Below are positions 1-50,062 of a DNA stretch of 64,000 nt, in pieces. A program made the position numbers and the translations under genes. Position 1 is the stretch's first letter. Each line of letters begins with the position of its first letter. A model generated the notes under the pieces. That model had not been told where the DNA came from. It was given only the letters and a program-made list of their open reading frames with translations, and searched no databases. The stretch is from Centropus unirufus (taxonomy: Eukaryota > Chordata > Aves > Cuculiformes > Centropidae), in contig VYZI01000054.1 of assembly GCA_013397695.1 (NCBI GenBank), positions 459,296 to 523,295 on the forward strand, written 5' to 3'.

Positions 1-1340
1 GTCTGTGCACCAAGCTGCCAGGAAAGAGAAGAGGGACAAGAAAAATTCTTTTGAACATGATGAAAGACATCAAAAACCAGAGATTTGGTCTCCCAGAACA
101 GGAGGGATTCTCAGGTTGTGCTCTAGCCACTGGGCCGGTGCCCACGTTTGGGCTCTAAGTAGATTTTTAGGTCTTCTCCTAAACGAATTGCATGCAAAAT
201 TAAAAGAAGTCTGAGGAGCAGGAACTAGAATCAGGTTTCAGCTTCACATTCTTCCATCCATTCCTCTTCTGTGGGTCTGTTTGCTGGTGTGCTATTTTAC
301 TTCTTTCTAAGGACACATATGTAGAGGAAGAGCCAAAGGCTCTGCAGATTGATTTTCTGAGCTTCAGACTCCATGATACAAATGGCAGTTCAGCAAGATA
401 AGCTCATTCCCTTTTTCACTTCTTATGGATTTCATTAAGAAGCATGAACAGGCAAAAATCCCTCTAAGCAATCATATTACCAGCCTAATTTGCTAGACTT
501 TCATTAGAACAATTAAAGGTAGAATGATGCAATGACCCAGTTCAGGACCCAATTAAGACTGAATCAATAAATCAGTAGGTTTAAGTCACCACTATAAGGC
601 CATAGACAATCAAAACAAGCTATGAGGCCAATGCTAAACAGAATCACTGTATTAACATTGCCACAGGAGAATTTAAAGAAGAAAATACTTTCCAGTTGAG
701 GTTCCCAGCTCATCTTATTATAACTAACTTAGCAGTGAGGGGCACAGCCTGGTACAGGTCTGTCATCCTCCTGGGGACCATTCCCTGGGTGCACAGCAAA
801 ATCCAGTAGCTGTATGTGGCCCTGGGCATGGACACTTCCAGGGCCAGGTGTGAAGACCCTGTCCAGCTGTTCAGTCACATTTTGAGCTAAATTCTCTCTT
901 TAATCTGTCGCCACCTCCTTTGTACGACTAAGAAAAGGTCCCAGGTGTCCGCTAACAAATCCTTCTTCACCACAGCTGTTGGCTTTTTCTTGAAGGCATT
1001 TGCTTCTCCTCCAGTGGAACTGCTGAACAGTTGTTTCTGTCCAAAGATTTAATGTGACCCACTGGTAAACTCAAGCACTTGCCACATAATGTGAATTTTC
1101 TCTCTGAAATTATCCTTTAGCCAGCATCATGGCAACTTGTCCTTCACAAAAGTGCTTAGATTACTGACCTTACAAACATTTGCACAGATGCTGATCTTCT
1201 CCATGGGAAAAAAAGGAAGCAAAAGAGAGGGTGAAAGTTGAAAGCAAAATCTGAATTCCTCTTTTGCTCCTTGGGATCTCCAACTAACTTGTGCATTATC
1301 TGGACTTGCTTGCAAAAACTCAGTCAATGCTGCAGTCTGT

Positions 1341-1500
1341 GATCAGAGAGGTTGTGCACCTCCATCCTTGGAGATATTAAAAAGCTGTTTGGATGTGGTC
1401 CTGGGAAACCTGCTTTAGGTGACCTTCCTTGCTGAGCAGGTGAGTTGGACCAGATCACCTCCAAGAGGTTCCCACCAACCTCAACCATTCTGTGATTCTG
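1341..1500 (+). mobile_element. CR1 LINE, 3' end fragment
   Basis: Reads as a 5'-truncated CR1 3' end: a segment with CCTTGGAGATATT, then GAGCAGG, TTGGACCAGATCACCTCC, and the tail CCAACCTCAACCATTCTG followed by an octamer-type end TGTGATTCTG. Plus orientation. Divergence from a typical copy is moderate. Confidence 0.85.
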
Positions 1501-2207
1501 TCTTGAGACAGCCGCAAAGTGCATCAGAAATGAACATATAAGTACTACAAACACTTAGGGAAGGAAGAGGATTTGGAAGTCCCTCAATGTGTGCCTCCAG
1601 GTGCTCATCAGCTGACTTAGCAGCACACTCTGATGTTGATGTGTTTGGTGACAGCGAAGTTAAGCATTGCCTTAAAGAATAGTATTACATATTGTATTTC
1701 ATAAATTATAACTCCATGGTGTGTCCATCATGTACTTGTGTTCTATTTGTGGAGAGCAAGGCTTCATCCATCAATTCCCATTGAAGGTCAGTATAGGTTC
1801 ACCAAGATTAACTTCGTTGGAACAGTTTTTCCCCAAGGTAGATCAGGGATTTGAACTACTTACATGCTACATTGAGCTGTGGTGGATCAAAAACTGGGAG
1901 GGAAAGTTACATTTCAGATGCTTCTTTGAGCAGATGCAAACTTGAAATAGCTCTGCTATAAATGTGTTCTGTGACTCTTCAGTACAAACGGTACCAGCCC
2001 AGCTGGCCTCCAACAAATAGAAGTATTTGCCTGAGATTTATTATGCATTTCTGGTCACTGCTAGACTGCAAGATGAGGCACGGATGTGAACACAGCTCTT
2101 ACTTCTGCCTGAAAGAAAGAAAATGAAAAACATACAAGAGTCTATATGGCGCCAAAGAAAGCACAAAGCTCCTGAGTTTGATTGGGACAACAAATTGCCT
2201 GTCAGTT

Positions 2208-2225
2208 CTATTATTATTATTATTA
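2208..2225. repeat. ATT trinucleotide repeat running into a gap
   Basis: About six units of ATT end directly at the N run. The gap probably hides more of the same repeat. Confidence 0.85.
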
Positions 2226-2285
2226 NNNNNNNNNNNNNNNNNNNNNNNNNNNNNNNNNNNNNNNNNNNNNNNNNNNNNNNNNNNN
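2226..2285. other. Assembly gap (60 N)
   Basis: Run of N flanked on the left by an ATT microsatellite and on the right by unique sequence. The real length is unknown. Confidence 0.99.
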
Positions 2286-5200
2286 TAACTGCATCTGAAT
2301 ATTGCAATTATAAAAAGAAAAAAACCTAAAGATGAAAAAAAAAAGAAAAGAAACTTTTGTAATTCAGGCTAAGTAAACAAAGCTTGGAAGTCAAGAATTT
2401 ACCCCAATGTAATCCAGAAAACCCAAACACCAAACAATCTGGAAATACTCAGTTGAATACTTGGAGTGCTGATCCAGATGGTCCTTCTTCCCCACCCCCA
2501 CACTTATAAAAAAATGGTTATCCTCACAGTAATTCAGCAATGTTGAGAGGCCCCATGGAAACAGGGATTCAGATGTGCTGGGCAGGGCACATACCCACAA
2601 TGATGAAGGTGGACCTTCTCCCTGGGGAATGTCCAGAGCTGGGAAGCAGCATAATACGATGGGAGCAGACTGTCCCTTTGTCCCTATGGCAACTCATGGC
2701 GTCCTGGGATTGCTTTGAGGCAGCACAGTCCCCTGTTTTTGCCTCATGGAGTCCCCAGAGGGATCCTCACAAGTCCATACCTGAAAATAATGGTTTTGTG
2801 GATGCACAGACAAGCTATGAGTTAAGTTTGGCTGTAAGGATGAAATTCAGTGTAGGCAGAGAAAGGGTAGGACTGTCCACACGGCACACAAACAAGCGCT
2901 GTGGCTGAAAGCCCTGTGCAGAACATTTCCTTTTCAGCATCACCTGGCCTTGGGGGCCATGAACCACGAGGACTCTATCCCTGCTCAGGCTGGATGGTCT
3001 TCGAAGTTGGCACACGCGTATGCGCACGCTCTGCTTCAACAGGTATCCCTCATGCAAAAGTCCTCTTGGCTGTGAAAGAAGGGCTTCCCATAGCTTAGTG
3101 ATGCCCACCCGAACCCTGGTTCTGTTGAGGGACAGTGCTAAATATGAACGGCGGTCAGAGTTGAGACACGCGTTGTATGGGAAAACTGTGGGATCTGCTG
3201 CTCCTCTTGACGTTACAAATCATGTGCTCATGCCTCCATCCCACTCCCTGTCAGGGTTTTTGTACTTGGATGTACCTTTCCAAAGGTGTACCTTCCCATA
3301 GACCTGTGTTTCCAGAACACAAATGGAAGACCACGTCATCTCTCCCAGTACAATCCACCATCTAATCCCAGTTCTGTGGCTGCAGTTTCTTTGAAAGAAT
3401 AATCACATTGGTTCTGGGGATTATTTCTTAATTCACAATATAAAAGCTATTTAAGAAATTTGCCTTTCTATTTACATTGCTATAACCTGGCCATTTCACT
3501 GCTGTTCATTTCAGCTCTGTTACTGAAGCAGAAGTCTAAAAACACCTGATTTTGACTTCAAGAATGGGACGACCTCCCTGTTGGGTGCCTAACAATGCTT
3601 GTCTGTGTGTAGTGGTTTTGCCAGCTATTTTTAAAGGAAAAGAAATTCTTGTGTGCCAGTGAGTGAAAGCCAGAAAAACAAATAAAAGCGGGGAAAAGAA
3701 AGAATAACAGAGGAAAATAAAAAAGCAAGTAATAACACACTGAGAACACCATCTGGAGGAAAAGGAAGCCAATGATGGAGCACACACAACAGACTTTGGA
3801 GCTCACTGCTGACTGCAAAGGGACTCAGAAACACTAGTGAAAAATCCCATCTCATTTCATGATTGACACCACAGGCTGTATCAGTCACCACGACCAGCTC
3901 AAAGATGCAGCACCCTCCAACAATCGCATCTCCTTTACCCAGCTCCACACAGATATCTCAACCCCAGGAGACGGCCATGTCTCTGCACGTGGACACTCAG
4001 CATTACTTCCAACTATGGCTTTAGGAAACATGTGAAGGACAAATCATAATTTTTATTAATTTCCCTAAAAAGTAAATCGGGGAAGAAAAGAATCTCACTG
4101 TCCTTTGGGATATAAAGGAACATCATTTCATAAAAAGCAATTGAGAAGTGGAGCAGCCATAGAAATAATTCACTCCCTTTCTTGCACATGAATGGAGACT
4201 CATGCATGCAAAACCATCAGACTTTACATCAGGGTGATTTAATTGGATTTATTGGAGGAAAACAATTAGTCATCCCTTTAAATTGTCATTATGATAGAAA
4301 TCTTGATATGTATACATGATTGTCAAGGCAGAGAACCGCTTGCAACGTAGCCCCATTAACAATTCGCAATATTGCAAACTCATTATGCAGATAAAACGAT
4401 TGCGATGCCTTAATACATGCATGGAGTAAACACACATTCTTCCTTCTGTTCAGACACGGATGCTGTTATGAACTTGTATCAATCACAAGACCTGCAATAT
4501 TAGGCACACTGACATTCCTTGATTAGGATTTAAGCCTTTGTAGAAAACATGCTTGCATTTTCTTTAAAAGTCAACCAAGAGATGTTTGGCAGTTGGGGGT
4601 ACTTGGGGAGTCCCTAGTCTGGGCAGACTGGGCTTTTTTTCCATTGTTTGCTGACTCAAATAAAATTTCTATCTTAAAAAAGGCCCAAACTGACCGAAAT
4701 GTTGTTTCTCAATTGGAGGCCAATGTACAACAGGATGCTGACATTGTGTTGACCAGTAGCATGAGTCACCCTCTGTCTCCCACTGAGCTACAACCTTCCA
4801 CGCTCTTCACTTAGGGGGTCATGCTACAGCTTGATCTAGCAAGACACAGCATGTGTGATGCCATGCTGGCTCAGGAGGTGCAGATGAGAGATGGAAAAGC
4901 TTGGATCTACTCTGAGCACTCCCCTCGGAGCTCCCACCTGCCAGGATTCACGGTACACGTCCACCTCATGATGGAGCCTTGCATCGTGTGCTGCATCAGC
5001 AACATGAACTCAATCTGGCTCACAACCATTATTAATGGCCATTTTTTATGTTGCCACGCGGTGCTCCAGCAATGGCACAGCATACGGGCTGAGCACCAAA
5101 CTTGAAGATGGGCTCAAAAATTCTTAGTGCTTTCAGCCACCAAGGAACAGTCCCTTTTATAATTTCTGAGGACAAATACTTGCTTCCTATATCACCAGCG

Positions 5201-6588
5201 TGGCACTTCTTCTCCAGCCCCACTGCTTGGCATGCCCTTGCCACGAACTCAAGACAATTTCCCAGCCCTTTCAGATAGTTCCGCTTTGAGTCTTGGGAAT
5301 CTGGGCATCTTCCACACTAACACAGCTGGGACCAATGCCCTGCTGATGCCCACAGGTGGGTTGGGCCAGAGATATTACAAGTACCACGTGTCCATCCTGC
5401 ACCCCTCCTTAGAAAGACCAGCACAAATTAAAATGAGTCAGTGATTAAGGGAAGAGAAGGCAAGAGCATGACTTCTGTGTGGAAGAACAAAAAGTACCAC
5501 ACCAAACTCTTCCATGGATGAATGGTAGGAAGACAAGGAAGTTCAAGAATTAAATGCTAGTATTTAGATGGTGATGCTTTGGAATGGATGGGATAATTAG
5601 CTCTCTCTCCTGGTTTGTGCAGGGAAATAATTATAGCATATTGGGCCCTGAAATGCAATTCATTCAGCAACAGGTGAGAAAGAAATATCTTGCAAGAAGA
5701 GAAAAATACTATTTCAGTGATTTTAGTGAACTGGTCAAAGTTTTGAATAAGAAAAATGAACCAACTGAAAAAAAGAGGAAAAACCCAAAGAGACACCAAC
5801 ATGCTTCTTGATAGTCTTGAGCATTAGCTCAAGAAAGCCCAGCAAAGGAATTTTTTATAGGGATCAAATTTATGTGTGTTGTATTCAAAAAGGGACCCTG
5901 CCCTCCCCGACTCCCTGTTTCTAGATTTGTGTTAGTGACTGCTGTATACTTGTAAGCTGCTCTGGATGGTGACCCTTCCTCTGCATGCTGCAGAGCATCC
6001 AACAGAAAGACAAAATACATTACCAGGCTTTGCAGTATCTTGTTTACAAAACATCAGCTTTGCATTTACTCAAACTTAACAATGGATTTTGAGTTACAGA
6101 TACATTAAGTCATTTAAAAGCAAAACACAGAAGTAAACCCCTTGAAGAAAAGTTTGGGTTGAATGCGCATAAAGAAAAGCCTTGGGAAATACAGAAACAG
6201 TGAACAGCAGTTTAATACATGCAGTGCAGTATCATGCATTTATTGGACACTTGATGTCATCATTAGTTAAGCAGTGTTTTTTCACAACACTTGCGAGCGT
6301 ACATGCCCTGATTTCACTGTGGAATATGGAAAAAAAATGTAAGAGATGCTCTTCTGACCTTAACATTTATGAAGAGGAGGAAGAAAAATAGCTACCTGGA
6401 CAGATCAGTGGCATGGCTCATGGTTGGAAAGAGGTCTTGAAAACCATAGTCTAGGATAAAGAGCCTTTATCCTCTGATGCAAACACTATTTACACAGCTT
6501 TGACCCAAGCGTGCAAAGTCAGACCAAAAAACCTGACCCAACTCTTGGTCTCCCACAGGTGGGATCTGTGGGGCCACAACACGCGCAA

Positions 6589-6619
6589 GCACACACACAC
6601 ACACACACATGCACACACA
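6589..6619. repeat. CA dinucleotide repeat
   Basis: AC/CA repeat of about 15 units interrupted by one ATGC. Intergenic, downstream of CAMK1D. Confidence 0.95.
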
Positions 6620-7734
6620 CGTGTCATGGAGACCAGACCACCTCAGCAGACAGGACAGGAAGGTAGGACCCAGCTGGAGAGATGTGAGAAACAACCAAAG
6701 GGGTTTTGAAGGACTTGCTGCTGGGCAAGAAATCTGAAATTTACCAGGCAGAACCTGTTTGTCCAACACCTGTGAGCAGGGTGCTGTTTCCTCATTCAGC
6801 CACTGATCCCAGTCATTAATCCTCCATGTTTGGTTTTGATGCTGTTTTCCTTGGATAGTGCAGTCTTCAGGTGTGTTTCTGATTTTGCTTGAATAAGTCT
6901 AATTCTTAGCATCAAGTTTTTGGTGCAAATAATCTTTTTCATGAAGGTAAATTTCCCTCTTATTAATTACTTTTATCCTCAAATCAGATGAGTAAATACA
7001 CGTGGGAACAAGAATGCAAGTAATCCCATTTAATGGGAATTTCCACACACTGAAGGGATGATAGTTCTTCACCTTGAAGTTCAGTCTCAAAACATATTTT
7101 GCCAGCAGAGGAATCCCCTGACTCTTTGGAAAGAGTAAAAGCAGCAGGCTACAGCCTGCATTAACTTGTTGGCAAATCAAACTGTTTTTTATACAGTGTT
7201 CACTTAGTGGTGCTCTGCTCTGCAGTTGTTATCAAAGGGGGAAATAATAACGCAGGCTTCCCTATATCCAATTTAGTTAACACCAAGTTCACATCAGAGG
7301 ATAATATTCTCCCTGCTCACTAATGGTCAAAAGATATCTGAGTTTTCCTGAGGGCTTGTTCTACTAAAATGGGTCACGCTTCAGGAAGGGGTAGCCGCAG
7401 GGTCAGGTGCCACTGCATTTCTTGGGTACCATTGAGGTCCATACTCTCATTTGCAGAGGGTTAGGGGAGAAAAACCAGAGATCATGGGCTGTGTTGGCTC
7501 CTGGGGCTGGGAAAACCTTTGGACAAGCCCCGAAGTCTCTCAGCGATGGACGAAAGAAGGTGAACTGGTTACAGAAAAACTACTGTCAGTATTGATGGAG
7601 GTATGCAGGGTATATGCACAGTGGAAATCCCAATCTAATGCTTACTGCAGAACTACATGGAGATGTCTACAGTGGGCTCACACCTCTTTTTATGATTTGA
7701 TTCATATCAGGAACGAATCTCTATCATTGCTTGT

Positions 7735-10700
7735 TTTATTTCAGCACCACAACCATAACAGACACACAAGGTATAGGTAAAATCTTACTTTTTTTCTGTA
7801 CCCACTACTCTAATGGCACCTGTACAACAGCAACCAGAAAGAAGAGATATCACTAGCAGTGTAACAGTCTCAGGAAAGCAACATTGCCAAGTTTCCCCCA
7901 AACTCTACTTCTCCACTCACTATGCCATGGGGCCAATATCCATTTCATGCTGCAGAAGGGGCGATCCAGCAGAAAGTTAGGGTGCACTGGGAATGAAGTC
8001 GCATGCAAAATCAGCAGCAGAAGCCCCTGCCACTGCAATACTGACTTTCAGCTCACAGAGTTCACAGGCAGCCTGTCCTCACAACTTCTTCTGCAGGCTA
8101 AGGGGCCAGCTGGAGGTGTTCTGGATTTTTTTTGCATTCCCAGCAAGAGCACTGCTGATGGCATCAAAGATGGCCTCTGTGACTCTGGAGGTAAAAATCA
8201 ACAATCAAAGCTGCAAGCAAAGAAAAAGAAGGGGAAGGAGCTGAGGAAAACAAGTTACAAAGGAAAAACATATTGGTGCCAGTAAAGTAAAGCATAAAAG
8301 GGTAACAGACAGGTGAGTCCAGGCTGAAGTCCTCATGTGAAGAGAAAATCACATATTGTATCCTAGGATGGTCTATTGGGAAAGATCCCAGAAGGATTTT
8401 TCTACCTGCTCCTTCATGGTAAGGCCAATTGGGAATTTGTTTTGTATCTACTACTCGGGGTTTCTTTGCCCTTTATCCACATGGACACATTATTTACTCC
8501 TGGCTTTGTATTCACATGTGAGAATGGCTGAGCTGGAGAGAACTGGGGCAGGGGAAAGACACGCAACAGCACTGGAGCATCCTTGGCAAGCGATGCTGGG
8601 GTGTTTGCTGTACCAGGCTGTGCTGCCAAGGGACCAACAACTCCAGTCTCCTCTGTAAATTTGGCCTGGGGGCTGCTGAGTCATCCCAGTTAACAGATTT
8701 ACCTGGATTCAAACTGAGTTTTAACCAAGGGATACTTCAGGACTCAATGACAAGAGAGATCAAGTATGTTGTGAACTCGGGTCAGGTCTCCAGCTGTGTC
8801 TCACTGATACAGAAGGAAACCTTCCCACCACCCAAAATTGTAGCAGAAGGAAACAATTTTGCTTTTAAGAGCTTCTGTTCCTTGTCTTAAAATCCTAGCA
8901 GCTGATAGCAAGCCAAAAAGAATGACCATAAATTATACAAGTCAGGCAAAGTGTTACTTGCAGGAAGGAAAACTCATCACCCTAATTCCAAGCGTGGAAG
9001 GAAAGAATACCCCTCCCAAGAAACCGTATCGAAAGCATCCAGCAAGGAGGGGCAGCCTGTATAAGGGAACCCCACCAGCTGCAGGGCAGCTTGTCTGCCT
9101 TTGCTCCTGTCACTGCTCTTTGTTTGGCAGATAGAAATCTGTTTGCTTTTCTTTTTCCTGTAAGATACATTTGGATACTATATTTTGATTAGTGGCCTCA
9201 GTAACTATATCCAAATCGACTCAGACCTCAGGTTTCAGAAGAGAAGGCAAAAAGGGAACACTTGAGCCCTAATCTTTGAAACAACTGAACAAACATAAAA
9301 ATATTCCCTAATCAAATACTGGTTTTGGTTGCATGTGTATAAACATGAGGAATCCCACTGATGCCAAACTGGGGGGACTGCCTATTTACATCCCAATAAC
9401 TGGAGCAGAATATGGCCCCCTGACCTTGTGTGGATTCAAAATAACTTGAATTTCTTAGGATAGGAGCTTCTCCTAAACTAAAGTTTCCTTATTCAGGCTG
9501 GAAAATAAAGTGATCTTAGAATGAGTTTAAATTGTATTACACTTTTTTTTATATCTTTGCAGCAAGACATAAAGAGCTCTGAGGGTAAATGCCAATAAAG
9601 TTCTTTATCAATGGGGCAGGAGTACACTGTGGTAGCAGCCTGGGATGGGGACAGGAGTGTGACTTGCAGTGAGGTGATTCCCTGCCACTTGGTCTGCCCA
9701 AATCTCAGTCAGAATTCCTCACTGGGGAAATTCTAAGGAGTTTTGCTACCAACCCCAAAGACACCAGTACCTGGCATCTTTCCTAAAATGAGAAGTTGAA
9801 GCCTTTCCACATGAGCATCCCTGCCGGCTACAACACTATCGGGGCAAGCAGCAGCTCCCAGGGCCTCACTCAGATGTGCCACAGCCCTCCAAAAATGGGG
9901 AGTAGTTTCATCTCGAGGAAACTGGAGATCTATTGGGGTAACAGATTTAAGTGCCACTAAAGGAGTAGCCTCTTCAAACACCATCAGCACTCACTTCGGC
10001 CTGCTCTTCCAGCTTACAGCACTCCAAAAATGATAGATGAAATCGCAGCTCTGCTTGTTGAAGCCAAAGTAGAATTTTGAAGTCCCACTGAATAATACTT
10101 ATGGCTTTTCCCAACTTGGTCACTATTGCCTGATACATTCAGCTGTGACATTCTGTGACTGGCTTTCACAATTTCCTGGGCAGGATAAATAAGCAGAGCA
10201 TGCTTCGGGGAATGACTTGTGCTTCTGGCTGGACATGGACATGTCTGGAGTGTGAAAGGCTCACAGCGCCTGGGGAAGGATGCCTGACTCTACTGCCTGC
10301 TTCTCTTCTCTTCTCCTAGAAGGAAAATCACAGCTGGCAATGATGGAGAAGTAACCTGGGGCCCTTCAGGAGATCTGGGCAGATTTGCTCTCCTCTCTAT
10401 TTCAAGCTGCTTTAAAGCCTGGCTGCACAACAGCCACAGTGGCTGTTCCTAAACATTGCACCAGCACACGGAGCCTGGGAAATGCATGTATTTAGTAATT
10501 AAAAAAACGGAGAAATTGAGTTTGATTTTGTAGATGAGCTTCTGGGGAGGAGAGGAAAGGCAGCAGTGACACCACTCCACTTGCAAGTGTCCATGCCTTT
10601 CAGCAAGGCCCTGTTTTCCCAGCTCAGTGCTCCTCCGCAGCCCTTGGCAAGAGCTAAGTACGATGGAGCAACACTACACCAGATCCTGTCCTTTGCACCT

Positions 10701-11868
10701 AAGAACCTGCCAGTGCCCCACAGAAAGGTACAAGCACCGCCTCTCTTCCAGGGTGCAAAACCCAGGTACACAGAAATTAAAGTCCAAACTTATCAATTTG
10801 GGTTCCGATCCTTGGTTTTGGCCACTCTGGGAGGGGCTGAGCATCAGCAATGCCAGGCAAAGCCCCCAGCCTGCAGGTGCTCAGCACCTCAGACACAGAG
10901 CCCTGCACGGGCCCATGCGAGAGGTCAGGCTGAGCGGAGGCTGGTGAGCTGGGTGACTTGTTTGAGGACAGCACAGTGAGCCACTGGCAGAGGACGGCTA
11001 CAGCTTCCAGCCCTACAACTTCCTTTTACTTCACTCTGCCCGTAACAGAGACTTGGAGGAGGTCAGAGCTGCAGGACAAGCCTGTGCTGTCCTTTCGTTG
11101 GCTCAGGTCTGGCCAGATCCTGACTGTCACCATGTACCTGCCTCTCCTCTGGAACAAGGGTGCTGCAGGTCCCCAGTACTACAGGTATGAAGCCAAGGAT
11201 GAGCTGATTCCTGGCTGGTGGCAATTTTACTCTTTTTATGGCTTTCAAGGAGAAGGAAGGGAAGGAAATAAGCGATTTCTTAATCTGAGCAGCAACAGCT
11301 CTGCTAAAGCCAGGCAGATTTGCAGTCCAATTCGAGGAGCAAGAAATGGCATGCCATTGAAATCCTCCTGTGTTACAATATTAATGTCAATTCCTACCTA
11401 CAGAAATAGCCTATCCCCCAGCAAACTGGGAGGAGGACATTACTGGAAGTACTTTTTAAAAGAAAAAAAATATAATGCTCAGAAAAGTATCTCTATTTAA
11501 ATAATCCAGTTGAGATGTTTGTAGTTAATGGAAAAAAAATACAACATATACTGTTACCTACGCTGAGAAAAGAGTAAATCACTGGGGAAAAGAATGAGTG
11601 TTCATTAGTCAGAACATTGCTAGACTCACATATATATATATATTTATATATATGTATATATATGTACAGCACCAGAGACTGTTAGATCCATTCCCCCTGG
11701 AGTCATTGCAGTTTGTGATAAATGAAACATATCAGAATTGCAGTATAAAATATGGCCATAAAAAATCTTCTTTCTTCTAGTCCTTCGCTGAGTGTGCAAA
11801 GCAGGGAGGGACTGTGCAGAGGCAACCTGCCAGCCCAGCCACCTGCCCGCTCCTCGCTGCCCCGGCTC
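7735..11868 (-). other. CAMK1D: Presumed CAMK1D 3' UTR and proximal downstream sequence (end not resolved)
   Basis: Sequence directly following the stop codon on the minus strand. By eye I saw no canonical AATAAA on the minus strand close to the stop. Weaker TATAAA-like words occur near 11649-11644 and 9553-9548, and the first canonical AATAAA read is at 7740-7735, about 4.1 kb downstream. Which is used, if any, cannot be told from sequence alone. The stretch contains a TA microsatellite at 11630-11665 and no recognised interspersed repeat. Confidence 0.4.
11630..11665. repeat. TA dinucleotide repeat
   Basis: Imperfect TA repeat with TATTTA and TATG interruptions, about 200 bases past the CAMK1D stop codon and so probably within the 3' UTR. 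Confidence 0.9.

Positions 11869-50062
<38,194 letters not shown>

Larger units (their letters stand above)
1..7734. other. Intergenic flank downstream of CAMK1D, no gene recognised
   Basis: No open frame here resembles a known protein or shows a convincing exon. Contents noted: a CR1 3' end at 1341-1500, an ATT repeat running into an N gap at 2208-2285, a slightly CpG-richer stretch near 2990-3180, a repeat-poor AT-rich stretch at 4230-4560, and a CA repeat at 6589-6619. In human the next gene past CAMK1D is CCDC3 in convergent orientation; none of its exons was recognised. Confidence 0.5.

Noticed and set aside
10958..11500. 180-codon plus-strand frame opposite the CAMK1D 3' UTR
   Set aside because: No family resemblance, no clear start context or splice partner. 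CCDC3, the expected convergent neighbour, does not match it.
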